Assembly (NCBI GenBank): GCA_001552515.1
Contig: BCRI01000015.1
Location: 1-64,000 of the forward strand
DNA: 64,000 nucleotides
Direction of reading: 5' to 3'
Source of the DNA: Sphaerimonospora mesophila NBRC 14179 = JCM 3151
GTDB taxonomy: Bacteria > Actinomycetota > Actinomycetes > Streptosporangiales > Streptosporangiaceae
Shown: in pieces, positions 24,976-38,167 of the stretch
How the letters are laid out: every line of letters starts with the position of its first letter
How positions within the stretch are numbered: the first letter of the stretch is position 1
Program-made: the position numbers and the translations under genes
The notes under the pieces: model-generated
What the model saw: the letters and a program-made list of their open reading frames with translations, nothing else
Database searches by the model: none
Told to the model about the DNA's origin: nothing

Positions 24976-26691
24976 TCACTGCGCGATGGTGGCGGCGCGG
25001 GCGGCGTTGACCACGCCGCGGCCGAAGAAGCCGTTCCTGGCCGCGTCGCCCTCGCAGACCTGGGTGTCGTCCGGGCCGTACTTGTAGGCGCGGGACGCGG
25101 GGCAGGCCTTCTGCACGGCTGAGGCGTACAGCAGCTTCTCGACCTGCGCCGGGTCCATGTGGACCCCGCCCTTGCCCGGCTTGCCGAACCTGCCGATGAT
25201 GATCGCGGCGACCCCGGTCGCGTGCGGGGCGGCCATCGAGGTGCCCTCCAGATACTGGTAGTAGGAGCATGTGCCGCCCCGGCAGTCGCGGATCACCGAG
25301 GCGTCCTTCGGGCGGCCGTCCTTGCCGATCGAGCCCTTCGCCCGCAGCACGCTCTCCGGGGCGGCGGCCAGGATCTCCCGCCGCGCGCCCTTGAGCTCGG
25401 TCCCGCCGTCGAACAGGTCGCCGCCGGGCGCCGCGATGTCGGCCTGCTCGATCCCGTAGTCGGAGAAGGCGGACTTGCGCCCGCTCGGCCCGACCGCCGT
25501 GACCGAGATCACGCCGTCGAGCTCGGCCGGGACGTTGAGGCAGGTGTTGTCGATCTTACGGTCGCGCTGCTTGTCCAGCGGGTAGTTGGGGCTGGTCGTG
25601 TCCTTCTTCGGCCGGCCGAGGTCGGTGCCGCTGTTGCCGATCGCGGTGATCAGTGTCACGCCTCGCTCGCGGGCGTAGGCGAGCGCCCGGCGCATGCCCT
25701 CGACGACGCCCTTCTGGTCCAGGCGCTCGACCGGCGAGTCCTGCGGGTTGGCGGTGCAGTTGAACGCCCACGGGTCGACGTAGAAGCTCATGTTGACGAC
25801 GTCGACGCCCACGTCCCCGGCGTACGCCAGGGCGTCCATCGTCGGCTTGAGGAAGAAGTAACCCGAGTCGGTGCCCGCCCGCAGGTTGACCAGCGACACG
25901 TCGGGGGCCACGCCGCCGATGCCGATGCCGTTGAGCGGCGAGCCGATGGTGCTGGCGACGTGCGTGCCGTGCCCGTCGTCGTCCACGTCGGCCGGGTCCT
26001 TGCAGCTCTGATGCTCGCACGGGCCGTCGAGCTTCTTGCCGTTCGGGTCGTTCGGCTCGTCCACGACGAAGTTGCGGCTGAGCTCGCGGTTGAAGTTGGG
26101 GGCGATGTCGGGATGCCTCCCGTCGACGCCGGTGTCGATGATGCCCACCAGGACCTTGCGGCTCCCCCTGGCCTTGCCGTACGACCCGTCCGGAGTGGCG
26201 CCGATCATCTTCATGTCCCACTGGCGGTCCGCCAGCGGCTCCTCCTGCGTCGCCCGCCGCCCGTGCGCGGTCGTCCGTACGGCCGACGGCCCCCGTGAGC
26301 CCGACCGCGCGTACGGCGGGGCCGCCGCCGGAACGGCGGAGACCCTGCCGACGGGCCGGTCGAGGGAGACGCCGACGACGGCCCGATCCGCCCCGATCCG
26401 CTCGGGCGCGTCGGTGCGCACCATCAGGTAGCCGAGCCGGTCGTCACCGCCGATCACGGCGCCGCCGGCGGCCGTCACGGCACGGGTCGCCGCGTCCTTG
26501 CCCCCGTCGGCGTAGAACACCAGATATCGGCCGGCCCGGACGGCCGGTTCCGACTCGGAGGCACTGGAGGAGGGCTGGGCGGCGCCCGCCGCGTGATCGG
26601 CCGGGTCGGGCCCGGCACAGGCCGTCGCGCCGATCGCGCCCACCAGCGTCATCGAGACGGCCATCGCGGCGAGACGTCCGCGTGCGTTCAC
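24976..26691 (-). CDS. Secreted subtilisin-like serine protease (S8 family)
   Basis: A 571-residue extracellular protease, counted from the GTG at 26691 with GGGGGATC just upstream. The N-terminal signal sequence ends in GATACAG, where the Cys could be lipid-modified though the lipobox is imperfect. A propeptide-like region follows (about residues 45-140). The catalytic triad is Asp in VGIIDTGVDGRHPDI, His in GHGTHVASTIGS and Ser in YLEGTSMAAPHATGVAA. An Asn in TAIGNSGTDLG probably forms the oxyanion hole. Cys residues in NTCLN, KACPAS and RDCRGGTCS suggest disulfides. It stands alone between pyk and gltD. The natural substrate is unknown. Confidence 0.92.
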   Translation of the reverse strand: MNARGRLAAMAVSMTLVGAIGATACAGPDPADHAAGAAQPSSSASESEPAVRAGRYLVFYADGGKDAATRAVTAAGGAVIGGDDRLGYLMVRTDAPERIGADRAVVGVSLDRPVGRVSAVPAAAPPYARSGSRGPSAVRTTAHGRRATQEEPLADRQWDMKMIGATPDGSYGKARGSRKVLVGIIDTGVDGRHPDIAPNFNRELSRNFVVDEPNDPNGKKLDGPCEHQSCKDPADVDDDGHGTHVASTIGSPLNGIGIGGVAPDVSLVNLRAGTDSGYFFLKPTMDALAYAGDVGVDVVNMSFYVDPWAFNCTANPQDSPVERLDQKGVVEGMRRALAYARERGVTLITAIGNSGTDLGRPKKDTTSPNYPLDKQRDRKIDNTCLNVPAELDGVISVTAVGPSGRKSAFSDYGIEQADIAAPGGDLFDGGTELKGARREILAAAPESVLRAKGSIGKDGRPKDASVIRDCRGGTCSYYQYLEGTSMAAPHATGVAAIIIGRFGKPGKGGVHMDPAQVEKLLYASAVQKACPASRAYKYGPDDTQVCEGDAARNGFFGRGVVNAARAATIAQ

Positions 26692-26720
26692 CGATCCCCC
26701 CCGTTTCGGCTCCTGCACTC

Positions 26721-26752
26721 TTCAGGCAGCCGGACGCTTCCGACTGCCTGAA
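26721..26752 (-). terminator. Terminator hairpin after gltBD
   Basis: TTCAGGCAG and CTGCCTGAA pair over nine bases, with an inner CGGA/TCCG helix, 26 bases beyond the gltD stop. An AT-rich tract lies between gltD and the hairpin. It also lies just upstream of the protease gene start. Confidence 0.65.
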
Positions 26753-26777
26753 TCTGAATATGTCCTATTTTCTACAG

Positions 26778-28244
26778 CTAAACCAACGGACGTGCGGTGG
26801 GCGGGATCGGAGCGGGCAGCGCCGTCCCTCCGCTGAGCCGCCGATCCACGGCGGCCGCGGCCGATCGGCCCTCCGCGATCGCCCAGACGATCAGCGACTG
26901 CCCGCGGCCCATGTCACCGGCCACGAAGACGCCGTCGACCGCCGTCTCGTAGGAGGCGTTCCTCGCCACGTTGCCCCTCGCGTCGAAGAAGTCTCCCGGC
27001 GCGAGCGCCGCCAGATCGGTGAGCAGCGGTCCCTTCTCCGGGCCGAGGAAGCCCATGGCGAGCGTGACCAGCTCGGCGGGGATCTCCCGCTCGGTGCCGG
27101 GGATCGGCCGGAACCCGGTGGCCGGGCCCTCGACGTCGACCAGCCGCAGCGCCCTGACCCTGCCCTCGGCGTCGCCGACGAACTCGGTGGTGGACACAGC
27201 GTAGACCCGCTCGCCGCCCCGGGCCGCCAGCTCCTCGTGGGCGCTCTCCATCTTGAACAGGATCGGGAACGTCGGCCACGGCTGCCCGGCCGTACGGGCC
27301 GCCGGAGGCATCGGCATGATCTCGAGCTGGGTGACCGAGGCCGCTCCCTGGCGGATCGCCGTGCCGACGCAGTCGGCTCCGGTGTCCCCGCCGCCGATCA
27401 CCACGACGTGCCTGCCGCGTGCGGAGATCGGCGAGGCGTCCAGGTCGCGGTTGGCCGGCGGGAGGTACTCCATCGCCTGGTGGATCCCGCCGAGCCCGCG
27501 TCCGGGCACCGGCAGGTCACGCCAGGCCGTGGCGCCGCCCGCGAGCACGACCGCGTCGTACTCCTCCCGCAGCCGGGCCGCGGTGACGTCCACGCCCACG
27601 TTCACCGAGGTGCGGAACTCTGTGCCCTCGGCCGCCATCTGCGCGAGACGGCGGTCGAGGTGGCGCTTTTCCATCTTGAACTCGGGGATGCCGTAGCGGA
27701 GCAGGCCGCCGACGCGGTCGGCCCGCTCGAACACCACCACGTCGTGCCCCGCCCGGGTGAGCTGCTGGGCAGCGGCCAGGCCGGCCGGGCCGGAGCCCAC
27801 CACGGCCACCCGGCGGCCGGTCTTCACGGCCGGCGGCAGCGGAGCGACCCAGCCCTCGGCGAAGGCCCGCTCGACGATCTCGACCTCGACCCGCTTGATC
27901 GTGACCGGGTCGGAGTTGATGCCGAGGACGCAGGCCGTCTCGCACGGGGCCGGGCACAGCCGGCCGGTGAACTCCGGGAAGTTGTTGGTGGCGTGCAGCC
28001 GCTCGGCCGCCTCTCTCCAGTCGTCGCGGTAGACGAGGTCGTTCCACTCGGGGATGAGGTTCCCGAGCGGGCAGCCGTTGTGGCAGAACGGGATGCCGCA
28101 GTCCATGCATCGGGACGCCTGCAGGGACAGCGCGGCCGGGGGAAAGTCCTCGTAGACCTCACGCCAGTCGCGGATGCGGACGTCGACAGGGCGGCGGGCC
28201 GGCAGCTCGCGCCCGTGCGCCAGGAAACCCTTCGGGTCGGCCAT
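26778..28244 (-). CDS. gltD: Glutamate synthase small subunit
   Basis: GltD passes electrons from NADPH through FAD and iron-sulfur clusters to GltB for glutamate synthesis. The 488-residue protein begins MADPKGFLAHGRE. It has two N-terminal Cys clusters, CMDCGIPFCHNGCPLGNLIP and CPAPCETACVLG, which bind [4Fe-4S]. FAD binding is at VAVVGSGPAGLAAAQQLTRAG (about residues 148-168), NADPH binding at HVVVIGGGDTGADCVGTAIR, and there is a C-terminal GVFVAGDMGRGQSLIVWAIAEG block. The ATG at 28244 lies 15 bases after gltB. A longer frame entering from inside gltB is a shadow. Confidence 0.96.
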   Translation of the reverse strand: MADPKGFLAHGRELPARRPVDVRIRDWREVYEDFPPAALSLQASRCMDCGIPFCHNGCPLGNLIPEWNDLVYRDDWREAAERLHATNNFPEFTGRLCPAPCETACVLGINSDPVTIKRVEVEIVERAFAEGWVAPLPPAVKTGRRVAVVGSGPAGLAAAQQLTRAGHDVVVFERADRVGGLLRYGIPEFKMEKRHLDRRLAQMAAEGTEFRTSVNVGVDVTAARLREEYDAVVLAGGATAWRDLPVPGRGLGGIHQAMEYLPPANRDLDASPISARGRHVVVIGGGDTGADCVGTAIRQGAASVTQLEIMPMPPAARTAGQPWPTFPILFKMESAHEELAARGGERVYAVSTTEFVGDAEGRVRALRLVDVEGPATGFRPIPGTEREIPAELVTLAMGFLGPEKGPLLTDLAALAPGDFFDARGNVARNASYETAVDGVFVAGDMGRGQSLIVWAIAEGRSAAAAVDRRLSGGTALPAPIPPTARPLV

Positions 28245-28258
28245 CGGTTGTTGCCCCC

Positions 28259-32803
<4,545 letters not shown>

Positions 32804-32977
32804 GGAGTTCCTCCCGTCGTCTGCTTCTGCTGGAACAGAGGGACGACGTTGGCCCTGCTGCGGTTGTGGAGTGGGTTGAGGGTACCGCACGGTCTCCCGG
32901 CGGCTCTCTCAGGGTTACGTGACTTGATAGTTCCTTTCAGACTGGTTCGCGAAACTTCGATCGGCCGATGTCCCGGA

Positions 32978-32983
32978 TACAGT
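32978..32983 (+). promoter_or_regulatory. Likely leaderless -10 box of the BpsA-like gene
   Basis: TACAGT lies exactly six bases before the ATG at 32990, and no Shine-Dalgarno is present. The 186-base gltB side of this divergent gap carries its own SD-led start. Confidence 0.5.
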
Positions 32984-32989
32984 TGCCGC

Positions 32990-34594
32990 ATGGCCGGACT
33001 CGATGCGCTCGACGACCTGATGACCAAGGCGGGCGTGGACGGCCGCCGCCTGCGCAGGGCCGTCGCACTGCTGAGCGACGGACGCTGGTGGACCCTGGCC
33101 GATCTGGTCCGGGAGACCGCGACCTCGCGGCGTACGGTCGAGGCGCTGCTGCGTGCGCTCCCCCTTGAGCACAGCGGCGACCGCTTCCGCATCCCGACCG
33201 ATCAGATAAATACCCTTAAAGCATATCATCAAGGCGCTAATGACAACATTTCGGACTATTGGCACATTAGTCCCCGGCAAGGACGGTACGCCGAGGTCCT
33301 GCGGCGGCTGGAGACCCTGATCGACGAGGCGCCCCGGGGACGTCACGCGCTCGATCATGTCTCCGCCACGGCGGAGACCGTGCTGCGCCGGGCCCTCCTG
33401 CTCGGCGAGCGGTTCTGGCTGCCCGGCGCCCGCCTGCTGTGCGTGGGCGACCACGACCTGACCTGCCTGGCCGTACGGATGATCCACCCCGAGGTGGAGG
33501 TCGCGGTGGCCGACATCGACGACCGGATCCTCGCCTACATCGACCGGCAGGATCTCGGTGTGCGCACCCGGTGGGCCGATCTGCGGCTGGGCCTGCCGCC
33601 GTCACTGCGCGGCCGAGCCGACCTCGCGATCACCGATCCGCCCTACACGCCCGAGGGCATCGGACTGTTCGCCGCGCGGGCCGCCGAGGGCCTGCGCGAC
33701 CGGGAGCAGGGCCGGATCCTGGTCGCCTACGGCGCGTCCGAACGCACACCGGCACTCGCCCTCAAAGTACAGAAAGCCTTACTTGCCCTTAATTTGCTAA
33801 ACGAGGCAATATTTCCGGATTTCAACCGATATCACGGGGCAGAGGCCATCGGCAGCGCGGCGGATCTCTACGTCCTTCGGCCGACCACCAAGACCTGGCC
33901 CGCCGTGGCCGCACTGACCGACCGGGCCGGCGATCACACCACCACCGCGATCTACACCCAGGGACCCCAGGCCGTCGAGTCGGCGTCCGCCCAGGCGGCA
34001 GCGGCCGCGGACGGGGTCGTGAACGAGATCCTGGACGGCTTCGAACCCGGCCTGCTCGCCGGGGACTGGCCGCGCGGACCGCTGCCCGCCACCCCCCGGA
34101 CGAGGCTCGCCACACTGCTGGCCAAGCCGTACGCCGCCGATCCCGAGCGGGTGGCGATCGCCGTACCGTCCGGGCTGGAGGCGGCGCTGCCCCGTCTGCT
34201 GCTCGCGACCAGGGCGCGGCACGTGCGGGTGCTGCTCACCCGGCCGCCCGGCGACGCGCTCGCCGCGCTGCTCGCCCCCGTCTACGACATCGCCGTACGC
34301 CGCCTCGGCGGCGACGCGCACCTGCTCGACGCCGTACGGCTCCCGCCACCGGCGGACGGCGCCGACGCGATCGTCCGGCGGATCATGGACAGCGCGCACG
34401 GCAAGATCGTCAACGTCTGGCGGGAGGCGCTGACCGGGCGGACCGGATCGACCAAGAAGCAGGCCAGGGCCGCGATCGAGGAGGCGGCCCCGTGGGCGGG
34501 CGACCTCACCCTCCTGGAGGCGCCGCTCCACCGCCTCGCCACCCTTTCCGCCGCCGTCTCGCGCACTCTGCCGGCCGCCGCCGAACTCACGTAG
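32990..34594 (+). CDS. BpsA-like (branched polyamine synthase family, DUF43) protein
   Basis: A 534-residue protein with a winged-helix N-terminus (RLRRAVALLSDGRWWTLADL, then TSRRTVEALLRAL). A Rossmann core carries GARLLCVGDHDLTCLAVRMI, VAVADIDDRILAYID and ITDPPYTPEGIGLF. This matches N4-bis(aminopropyl)spermidine synthase BpsA of thermophiles, which adds aminopropyl groups to spermidine; the GDxD and DPP motifs are the signature. About 200 further residues follow the core, with IVNVWREALTG near the end. Whether the actinobacterial enzyme makes branched polyamines is inference. Two AT-rich islands (33205-33275, 33760-33832) interrupt the gene, the second containing a rare TTA leucine codon. 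It is divergent from gltB. Confidence 0.75.
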   Translation: MAGLDALDDLMTKAGVDGRRLRRAVALLSDGRWWTLADLVRETATSRRTVEALLRALPLEHSGDRFRIPTDQINTLKAYHQGANDNISDYWHISPRQGRYAEVLRRLETLIDEAPRGRHALDHVSATAETVLRRALLLGERFWLPGARLLCVGDHDLTCLAVRMIHPEVEVAVADIDDRILAYIDRQDLGVRTRWADLRLGLPPSLRGRADLAITDPPYTPEGIGLFAARAAEGLRDREQGRILVAYGASERTPALALKVQKALLALNLLNEAIFPDFNRYHGAEAIGSAADLYVLRPTTKTWPAVAALTDRAGDHTTTAIYTQGPQAVESASAQAAAAADGVVNEILDGFEPGLLAGDWPRGPLPATPRTRLATLLAKPYAADPERVAIAVPSGLEAALPRLLLATRARHVRVLLTRPPGDALAALLAPVYDIAVRRLGGDAHLLDAVRLPPPADGADAIVRRIMDSAHGKIVNVWREALTGRTGSTKKQARAAIEEAAPWAGDLTLLEAPLHRLATLSAAVSRTLPAAAELT

Positions 34595-34640
34595 CAGGCG
34601 GCTCTCCCGGCCCACCGACGGGGACGACACCCGGCCCGCC

Positions 34641-34762
34641 ACTGCGAGATCACGAACGGCCGCACCGCGGGTGAATCCCGCCTGCTGCGAGTTTCCGCAA
34701 GATCACGGAAGCGATCAGTGCAGGTCAGCCGCACCCGCTGCGAGCAATCGCAAGATCACGGG
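34641..34762. repeat. Three copies of the TGCGA-TCGCA-AGATCACGG element
   Basis: Copies at 34686-34708 and 34739-34761 read TGCGAG, three variable bases, (C/T)CGCAAGATCACGG; a short version TGCGAGATCACG is at 34643-34654. Each full copy contains a five-base hairpin TGCGA/TCGCA (one arm mismatched in the first) followed by AGATCACGG. The last copy supplies the TGA stop of the minus-strand gene at 34756. The same element recurs at 49.5-49.76 kb. Confidence 0.8.
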
Positions 34763-35622
34763 GTGAGTGAGGGGTCGGTGGGGGTGGGCTCGGGCGGCTG
34801 GGGCCTGTCGTCGGCCGATCCCGGGTCGGGCGCCACGGACGGCAGCCCCGCGACGGCGACGATCCGGCGGTAGAGCCCCTTCTCGACGTCGCGTACGGCC
34901 AGGCCGAGCATGACGAAGTCGTCGCGCTCCCCCGGCTCGGCGCCGTCGGCCCGGGCGACCCACACCAGACCGGCGTAGTGTCCCATCGCGTGACCGCTCG
35001 CCTCGCTGTATCCCTGGAAGGCCGCCCTGCCCTGCTCGAGCGGCAGCGTCCAGCCGCCCAGGTACGTCGACTTCAGGTCGTCGACCACGCCGTTGGCGGC
35101 CCGGACGTCGGCGAGGTCGAACAGCGTGTACTGAGCCACGTAGGCGCCGTCCGCGCTCCGGTAGAGACCCCGCAGCGCCTGCCTGCACCCGGCCTTGACC
35201 AGCAGGTCGCGCAGGCCGCTCCCCCAGACGGCTCCCGAACAGCCGGGGTCCGCCTGGGTCGCGATCCGCTTCAAGGTGATCTTCCCGGCGGTGACCGCAC
35301 GCGCGCCGAATACCTCTCGCAGGGTCAGCGGCGCGCTGTCGGCCTTCCGGTCCGCGATCGGCTTGAACTCCCTGGGCGACGGCCACGCCTGGTAGGTCTC
35401 CGGCCGCCCCTCCCCCAGGACGCTCCCGGCTCCCCTGGCCGGTGTCTCCTCCCCGCCGGCGACCTTGTCGATCAGCAGCGTGAGCAGCAGCGCCGCCAGC
35501 AGGACGCCCAGGACGGAACCACCCCAGACCACCATCCGCTGCTGTCCGGCGGTGAGTCCGAGCTCCGCGAGGAAGCCCCACCGCTCGACCGGCGCGGACG
35601 GCCGGCGCTTGCGCCTCGTCAT
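34756..35622 (-). CDS. Single-pass membrane protein of unknown function
   Basis: From the ATG at 35622 the protein is 288 residues. It has a basic N-terminus (MTRRKRRPSAPVE), one membrane segment (VVWGGSVLGVLLAALLLTLLI, about 33-53) and a large domain that should face outside. Two Cys (DPGCSG, KAGCRQ) could form a disulfide. The domain has an alternating pattern (AQYTLFDLADVRAANGVVDD) but no enzyme motif I recognise. The tail is Pro/Thr/Asp-rich. Its start overlaps the stop of the VIT gene (ATGA), so it is co-translated with it; a role in the same membrane process is possible but not shown. Its stop lies inside a dispersed repeat. Confidence 0.75.
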   Translation of the reverse strand: MTRRKRRPSAPVERWGFLAELGLTAGQQRMVVWGGSVLGVLLAALLLTLLIDKVAGGEETPARGAGSVLGEGRPETYQAWPSPREFKPIADRKADSAPLTLREVFGARAVTAGKITLKRIATQADPGCSGAVWGSGLRDLLVKAGCRQALRGLYRSADGAYVAQYTLFDLADVRAANGVVDDLKSTYLGGWTLPLEQGRAAFQGYSEASGHAMGHYAGLVWVARADGAEPGERDDFVMLGLAVRDVEKGLYRRIVAVAGLPSVAPDPGSADDRPQPPEPTPTDPSLTP

Positions 35623-36341
35623 AGTGCGGCGGCTCCGATGAGCGTGCCGAGTCCCCAGGTCAGGGTTGCAGCCGCGGCGCCGACGACGAGCTGGCGCAGC
35701 CCGCTCCACCACCAGCTCCGCGCGGTCACCAGGGAGACCAGCGCCCCGGCGCCGAACAGCGCCGTCATCGAGATGACCGCCGGGATCCACAGTCCGCCGA
35801 CGCCCAGCAGGTACGGCAGGAGCGGGATCAGCGCGCCCACGGCGAACGCCAGGAACGAGGAGCCGGCGGCGAGCACCGGTGAGGGCAAGTCGTGGGGATC
35901 AACGCCCAGCTCGGCCCGGGCGTGCACGGCCAGCGCCTGCTCCGGGTCGCGAGAGATCTGCCTGGCGACCTCCCTGGCCGTCTCCGGCTCGACGCCGCGC
36001 GCCTCGTAACGCAGCGCGAGCTCGTCCTCCTCGGCCTCAGGGTGGCGCTCCAGCTCCCGGCGTTCGACCTCCAGCTCGGCCAGCGCCAACTCCCGCTGGC
36101 TGGCGACCGACACGTATTCGCCGCCGGCCATGGAGAACGCGCCGGCGGCCAGACCGGCCACACCCGCCAGTGCGATGATCTTGGGGTCGGCGGTGCCGCC
36201 CGCCACACCCGCGATGAGGGCGAAGTTGGAGACCAGGCCGTCCATCGCGCCGAACACCGCCGGACGTAACCAGCCTCCGGTCACGTCACGGTGTCTGTGG
36301 TGCACCTCGGCCCGCGCCCCCACGCCGGCTCCGGACGTCAT
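35619..36341 (-). CDS. VIT1/CCC1-family iron/manganese transporter
   Basis: A 240-residue membrane protein of the vacuolar iron transporter family. It has two N-terminal helices with FGAMDGLVSNFALIAGVAGG and GAFSMAGGEYVSVASQRE, the conserved VIT motifs near residues 30-80. A long charged cytoplasmic segment (about 88-145, rich in Glu and Arg) binds metal in relatives, and three C-terminal helices follow. Family members move Fe2+ or Mn2+ out of the cytosol in exchange for protons. The ATG overlaps the lgt stop and its stop overlaps the next gene, so lgt, this gene and the membrane protein are one unit. Confidence 0.88.
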   Translation of the reverse strand: MTSGAGVGARAEVHHRHRDVTGGWLRPAVFGAMDGLVSNFALIAGVAGGTADPKIIALAGVAGLAAGAFSMAGGEYVSVASQRELALAELEVERRELERHPEAEEDELALRYEARGVEPETAREVARQISRDPEQALAVHARAELGVDPHDLPSPVLAAGSSFLAFAVGALIPLLPYLLGVGGLWIPAVISMTALFGAGALVSLVTARSWWWSGLRQLVVGAAAATLTWGLGTLIGAAAL

Positions 36342-37357
36342 CGCTTACCGGCCTCGCCGTCCGCCGTCGTGGAGATTCCGCCGGTGGCGTCGTCCTCCCG
36401 ATCGGACGTGCCCGCGTCGGATGTGCCCGGGTCGGATCCGGCCGTGTCGGATGCGGCCGGACCATTGCCTTCGGTGCCGCCCTCCGACGTACCACCCTCT
36501 GCCGTACCGCCGTCGTCCGGGTCGTCGGCGGATGCCGTCGTGCCCAGTGGCTCGGCGCCGCTCCTGCCCCGGGCCAGCCAGAAGTACGCGATGGCCGCGA
36601 CGAAGATGACCACCGAGGTCCACTGGTTCAGCCGCAGGCCGAGGATCTCGTGCGCGGGGTCCACCCGCAGGCCCTCGATCCAGAATCGGCCCAGTGTGTA
36701 ACCGGCGACGTACAGCGCGAAGAGGCGGCCATGGCGCAGGGTGAACCGTCTGCCGGCCAGCACGAGCAGCCCGGCGAGCGCGAGGTTCCACAGCAGCTCG
36801 TAGAGGAACGTGGGGTGGTAGGTGTCGACGCCGGGCACCGTGCCGGGGCGGCCCGGATCGATCTGGAGTCCCCAGGGCAGGTCGGTCGGCCCGCCGAACA
36901 GCTCCTGGTTGAAGTAGTTGCCCAGCCGGCCGATGGCCTGGGCGACGGCGATGCCGGGGGCGACGGTGTCGGCGACCGCGGAGAACGAGATGCCACGACG
37001 GCGGCAGGCGATCCAGACGCCGAGCCCGCCGAGGGCGATCGCGCCCCAGATGCCGAGACCGCCCTCCCAGATGAACAGCGCGTCGATCGGCCGCTTGGGC
37101 GCCTCCGATCCGAAGTAGATCTGCCAGTCGGTGATGACGTGGTAGAGCCGGCCTCCGACGAGACCGAACGGCACGGCCCAGACGGCGAGGTCGGTGATGG
37201 CACCGGGCTCGCCGCCCCGGGCGCGCCACCGACGCTCCCCGATCCAGACGGCGGCGACGACGCCGAGCACGATGCACAGCGCATAGGCCCTGATCGGGAT
37301 GGGGCCGATATTCCAGACCCCTTGCGACGGGCTGGGAATCGAGGCGAGGAGGGGCAT
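36338..37357 (-). CDS. lgt: Prolipoprotein diacylglyceryl transferase
   Basis: Lgt transfers diacylglycerol from phosphatidylglycerol to the lipobox Cys of prolipoproteins in the membrane. From the ATG at 37357 the protein has 339 residues. It starts MPLLASIPSPSQGVWNIGP and has seven membrane helices, the essential PFGLVGGRLYHVITDW region, and the signature AIGRLGNYFNQELFGGPTDLPW. The last 75 residues are an acidic Gly/Ser/Thr/Asp-rich tail with internal repeats (GTSEGGTEG, GTSDAGTSD), which is long for the family and probably disordered. Target lipoproteins in this window include the 1640 and livK products. It sits by the trp genes, as in mycobacteria. Confidence 0.95.
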   Translation of the reverse strand: MPLLASIPSPSQGVWNIGPIPIRAYALCIVLGVVAAVWIGERRWRARGGEPGAITDLAVWAVPFGLVGGRLYHVITDWQIYFGSEAPKRPIDALFIWEGGLGIWGAIALGGLGVWIACRRRGISFSAVADTVAPGIAVAQAIGRLGNYFNQELFGGPTDLPWGLQIDPGRPGTVPGVDTYHPTFLYELLWNLALAGLLVLAGRRFTLRHGRLFALYVAGYTLGRFWIEGLRVDPAHEILGLRLNQWTSVVIFVAAIAYFWLARGRSGAEPLGTTASADDPDDGGTAEGGTSEGGTEGNGPAASDTAGSDPGTSDAGTSDREDDATGGISTTADGEAGKR

Positions 37358-37417
37358 GTCAGGTGACGTTACCGTAAGAGGGAGCCGATTCGTCGCGTAC
37401 CGCGGCACTCATGTGGA

Positions 37418-38167
37418 TCAGCCCTTGGCCGCGTTGACGATGGCGTCCCGCAGGGCGCTCGGCACGAACGCGGTGTTGGAGTCGAGCGGCTTGCCGTTGA
37501 CCATCACGGTGGGCGTTCCCGTGATCTTCTGCGCGCTCAGGATCTTGTTGCTGTACTCCTGGTGCTCGGCGGTCTTCTGCTGACCGCGCGCACAGCTCTC
37601 GAACCCCGAGTCTGTGACGCCGACCTCCTTGCCCCACTTCACGAGATCGTCGAGCGTGAAGCCGTTCACCGACTCGGACGGCTGGTTCTTGTAGAGCTTC
37701 TCGTGGTAGGCGAGCCACTTGTCGCCGTCCGCGATGCACCGGGCGGCCGACGAGGCGCGCAGCGAGTTGCCCTTGGTCGGCTCCTGGCCGAAGATCGTGA
37801 TCATGTGGTAGACGACCTTGGCCTTGCCCTCCGTGGCGAGGTTCTTCAGCGTCGCGCCGCTGGTCTCCTCCATCTGCCGGCAGGCCGGGCACTGGTAGTC
37901 CTCGTAGACGTCGACCACCGGGGCGGTGACCCCGGGCTTGGCCATCACGACGGTGCCGTCCGACTGCACCGTGACCGGCGACAGATCCCCGGCGAGCTCC
38001 TCCGACCTGCTCTGCGCGACCGACCACCACCCGATCCCGACGGCGACGACGGCGACCACCGCCACCGTCACGACCATGGTGATCCGCCTGCGCTGCTCCT
38101 GCTTGCGGTAGGCCTCACGCTGTGCCGCGATGCGTGCCCTGGCCGCCTCGCTCGTCCGCTTGCTCAC
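37418..38167 (-). CDS. DsbA-like membrane-anchored thiol oxidoreductase
   Basis: A 249-residue protein with a basic coiled N-terminus, one membrane helix (ITMVVTVAVVAVVAVGIGWW, about 29-48) and an extracellular thioredoxin-fold domain of the DsbA/Thioredoxin_4 group. VVDVYEDYQCPACRQMEE carries the redox pair CPAC near residue 93-96, and ITGTPTVMVNGKPLD carries the cis-Pro loop. It likely forms or shuffles disulfides in exported proteins. Its GTG overlaps the stop of the MauE-like gene (GTGA), so the two are coupled and may form a redox pair. It lies 60 bases upstream of lgt. Confidence 0.9.
   Translation of the reverse strand: MSKRTSEAARARIAAQREAYRKQEQRRRITMVVTVAVVAVVAVGIGWWSVAQSRSEELAGDLSPVTVQSDGTVVMAKPGVTAPVVDVYEDYQCPACRQMEETSGATLKNLATEGKAKVVYHMITIFGQEPTKGNSLRASSAARCIADGDKWLAYHEKLYKNQPSESVNGFTLDDLVKWGKEVGVTDSGFESCARGQQKTAEHQEYSNKILSAQKITGTPTVMVNGKPLDSNTAFVPSALRDAIVNAAKG

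Noticed and set aside
32804-32989. GlnR boxes between gltB and the BpsA-like gene
   Set aside because: GTTACGTGACTTGATAG looked promising but the second half-site does not match the GaAAC pattern with correct spacing.
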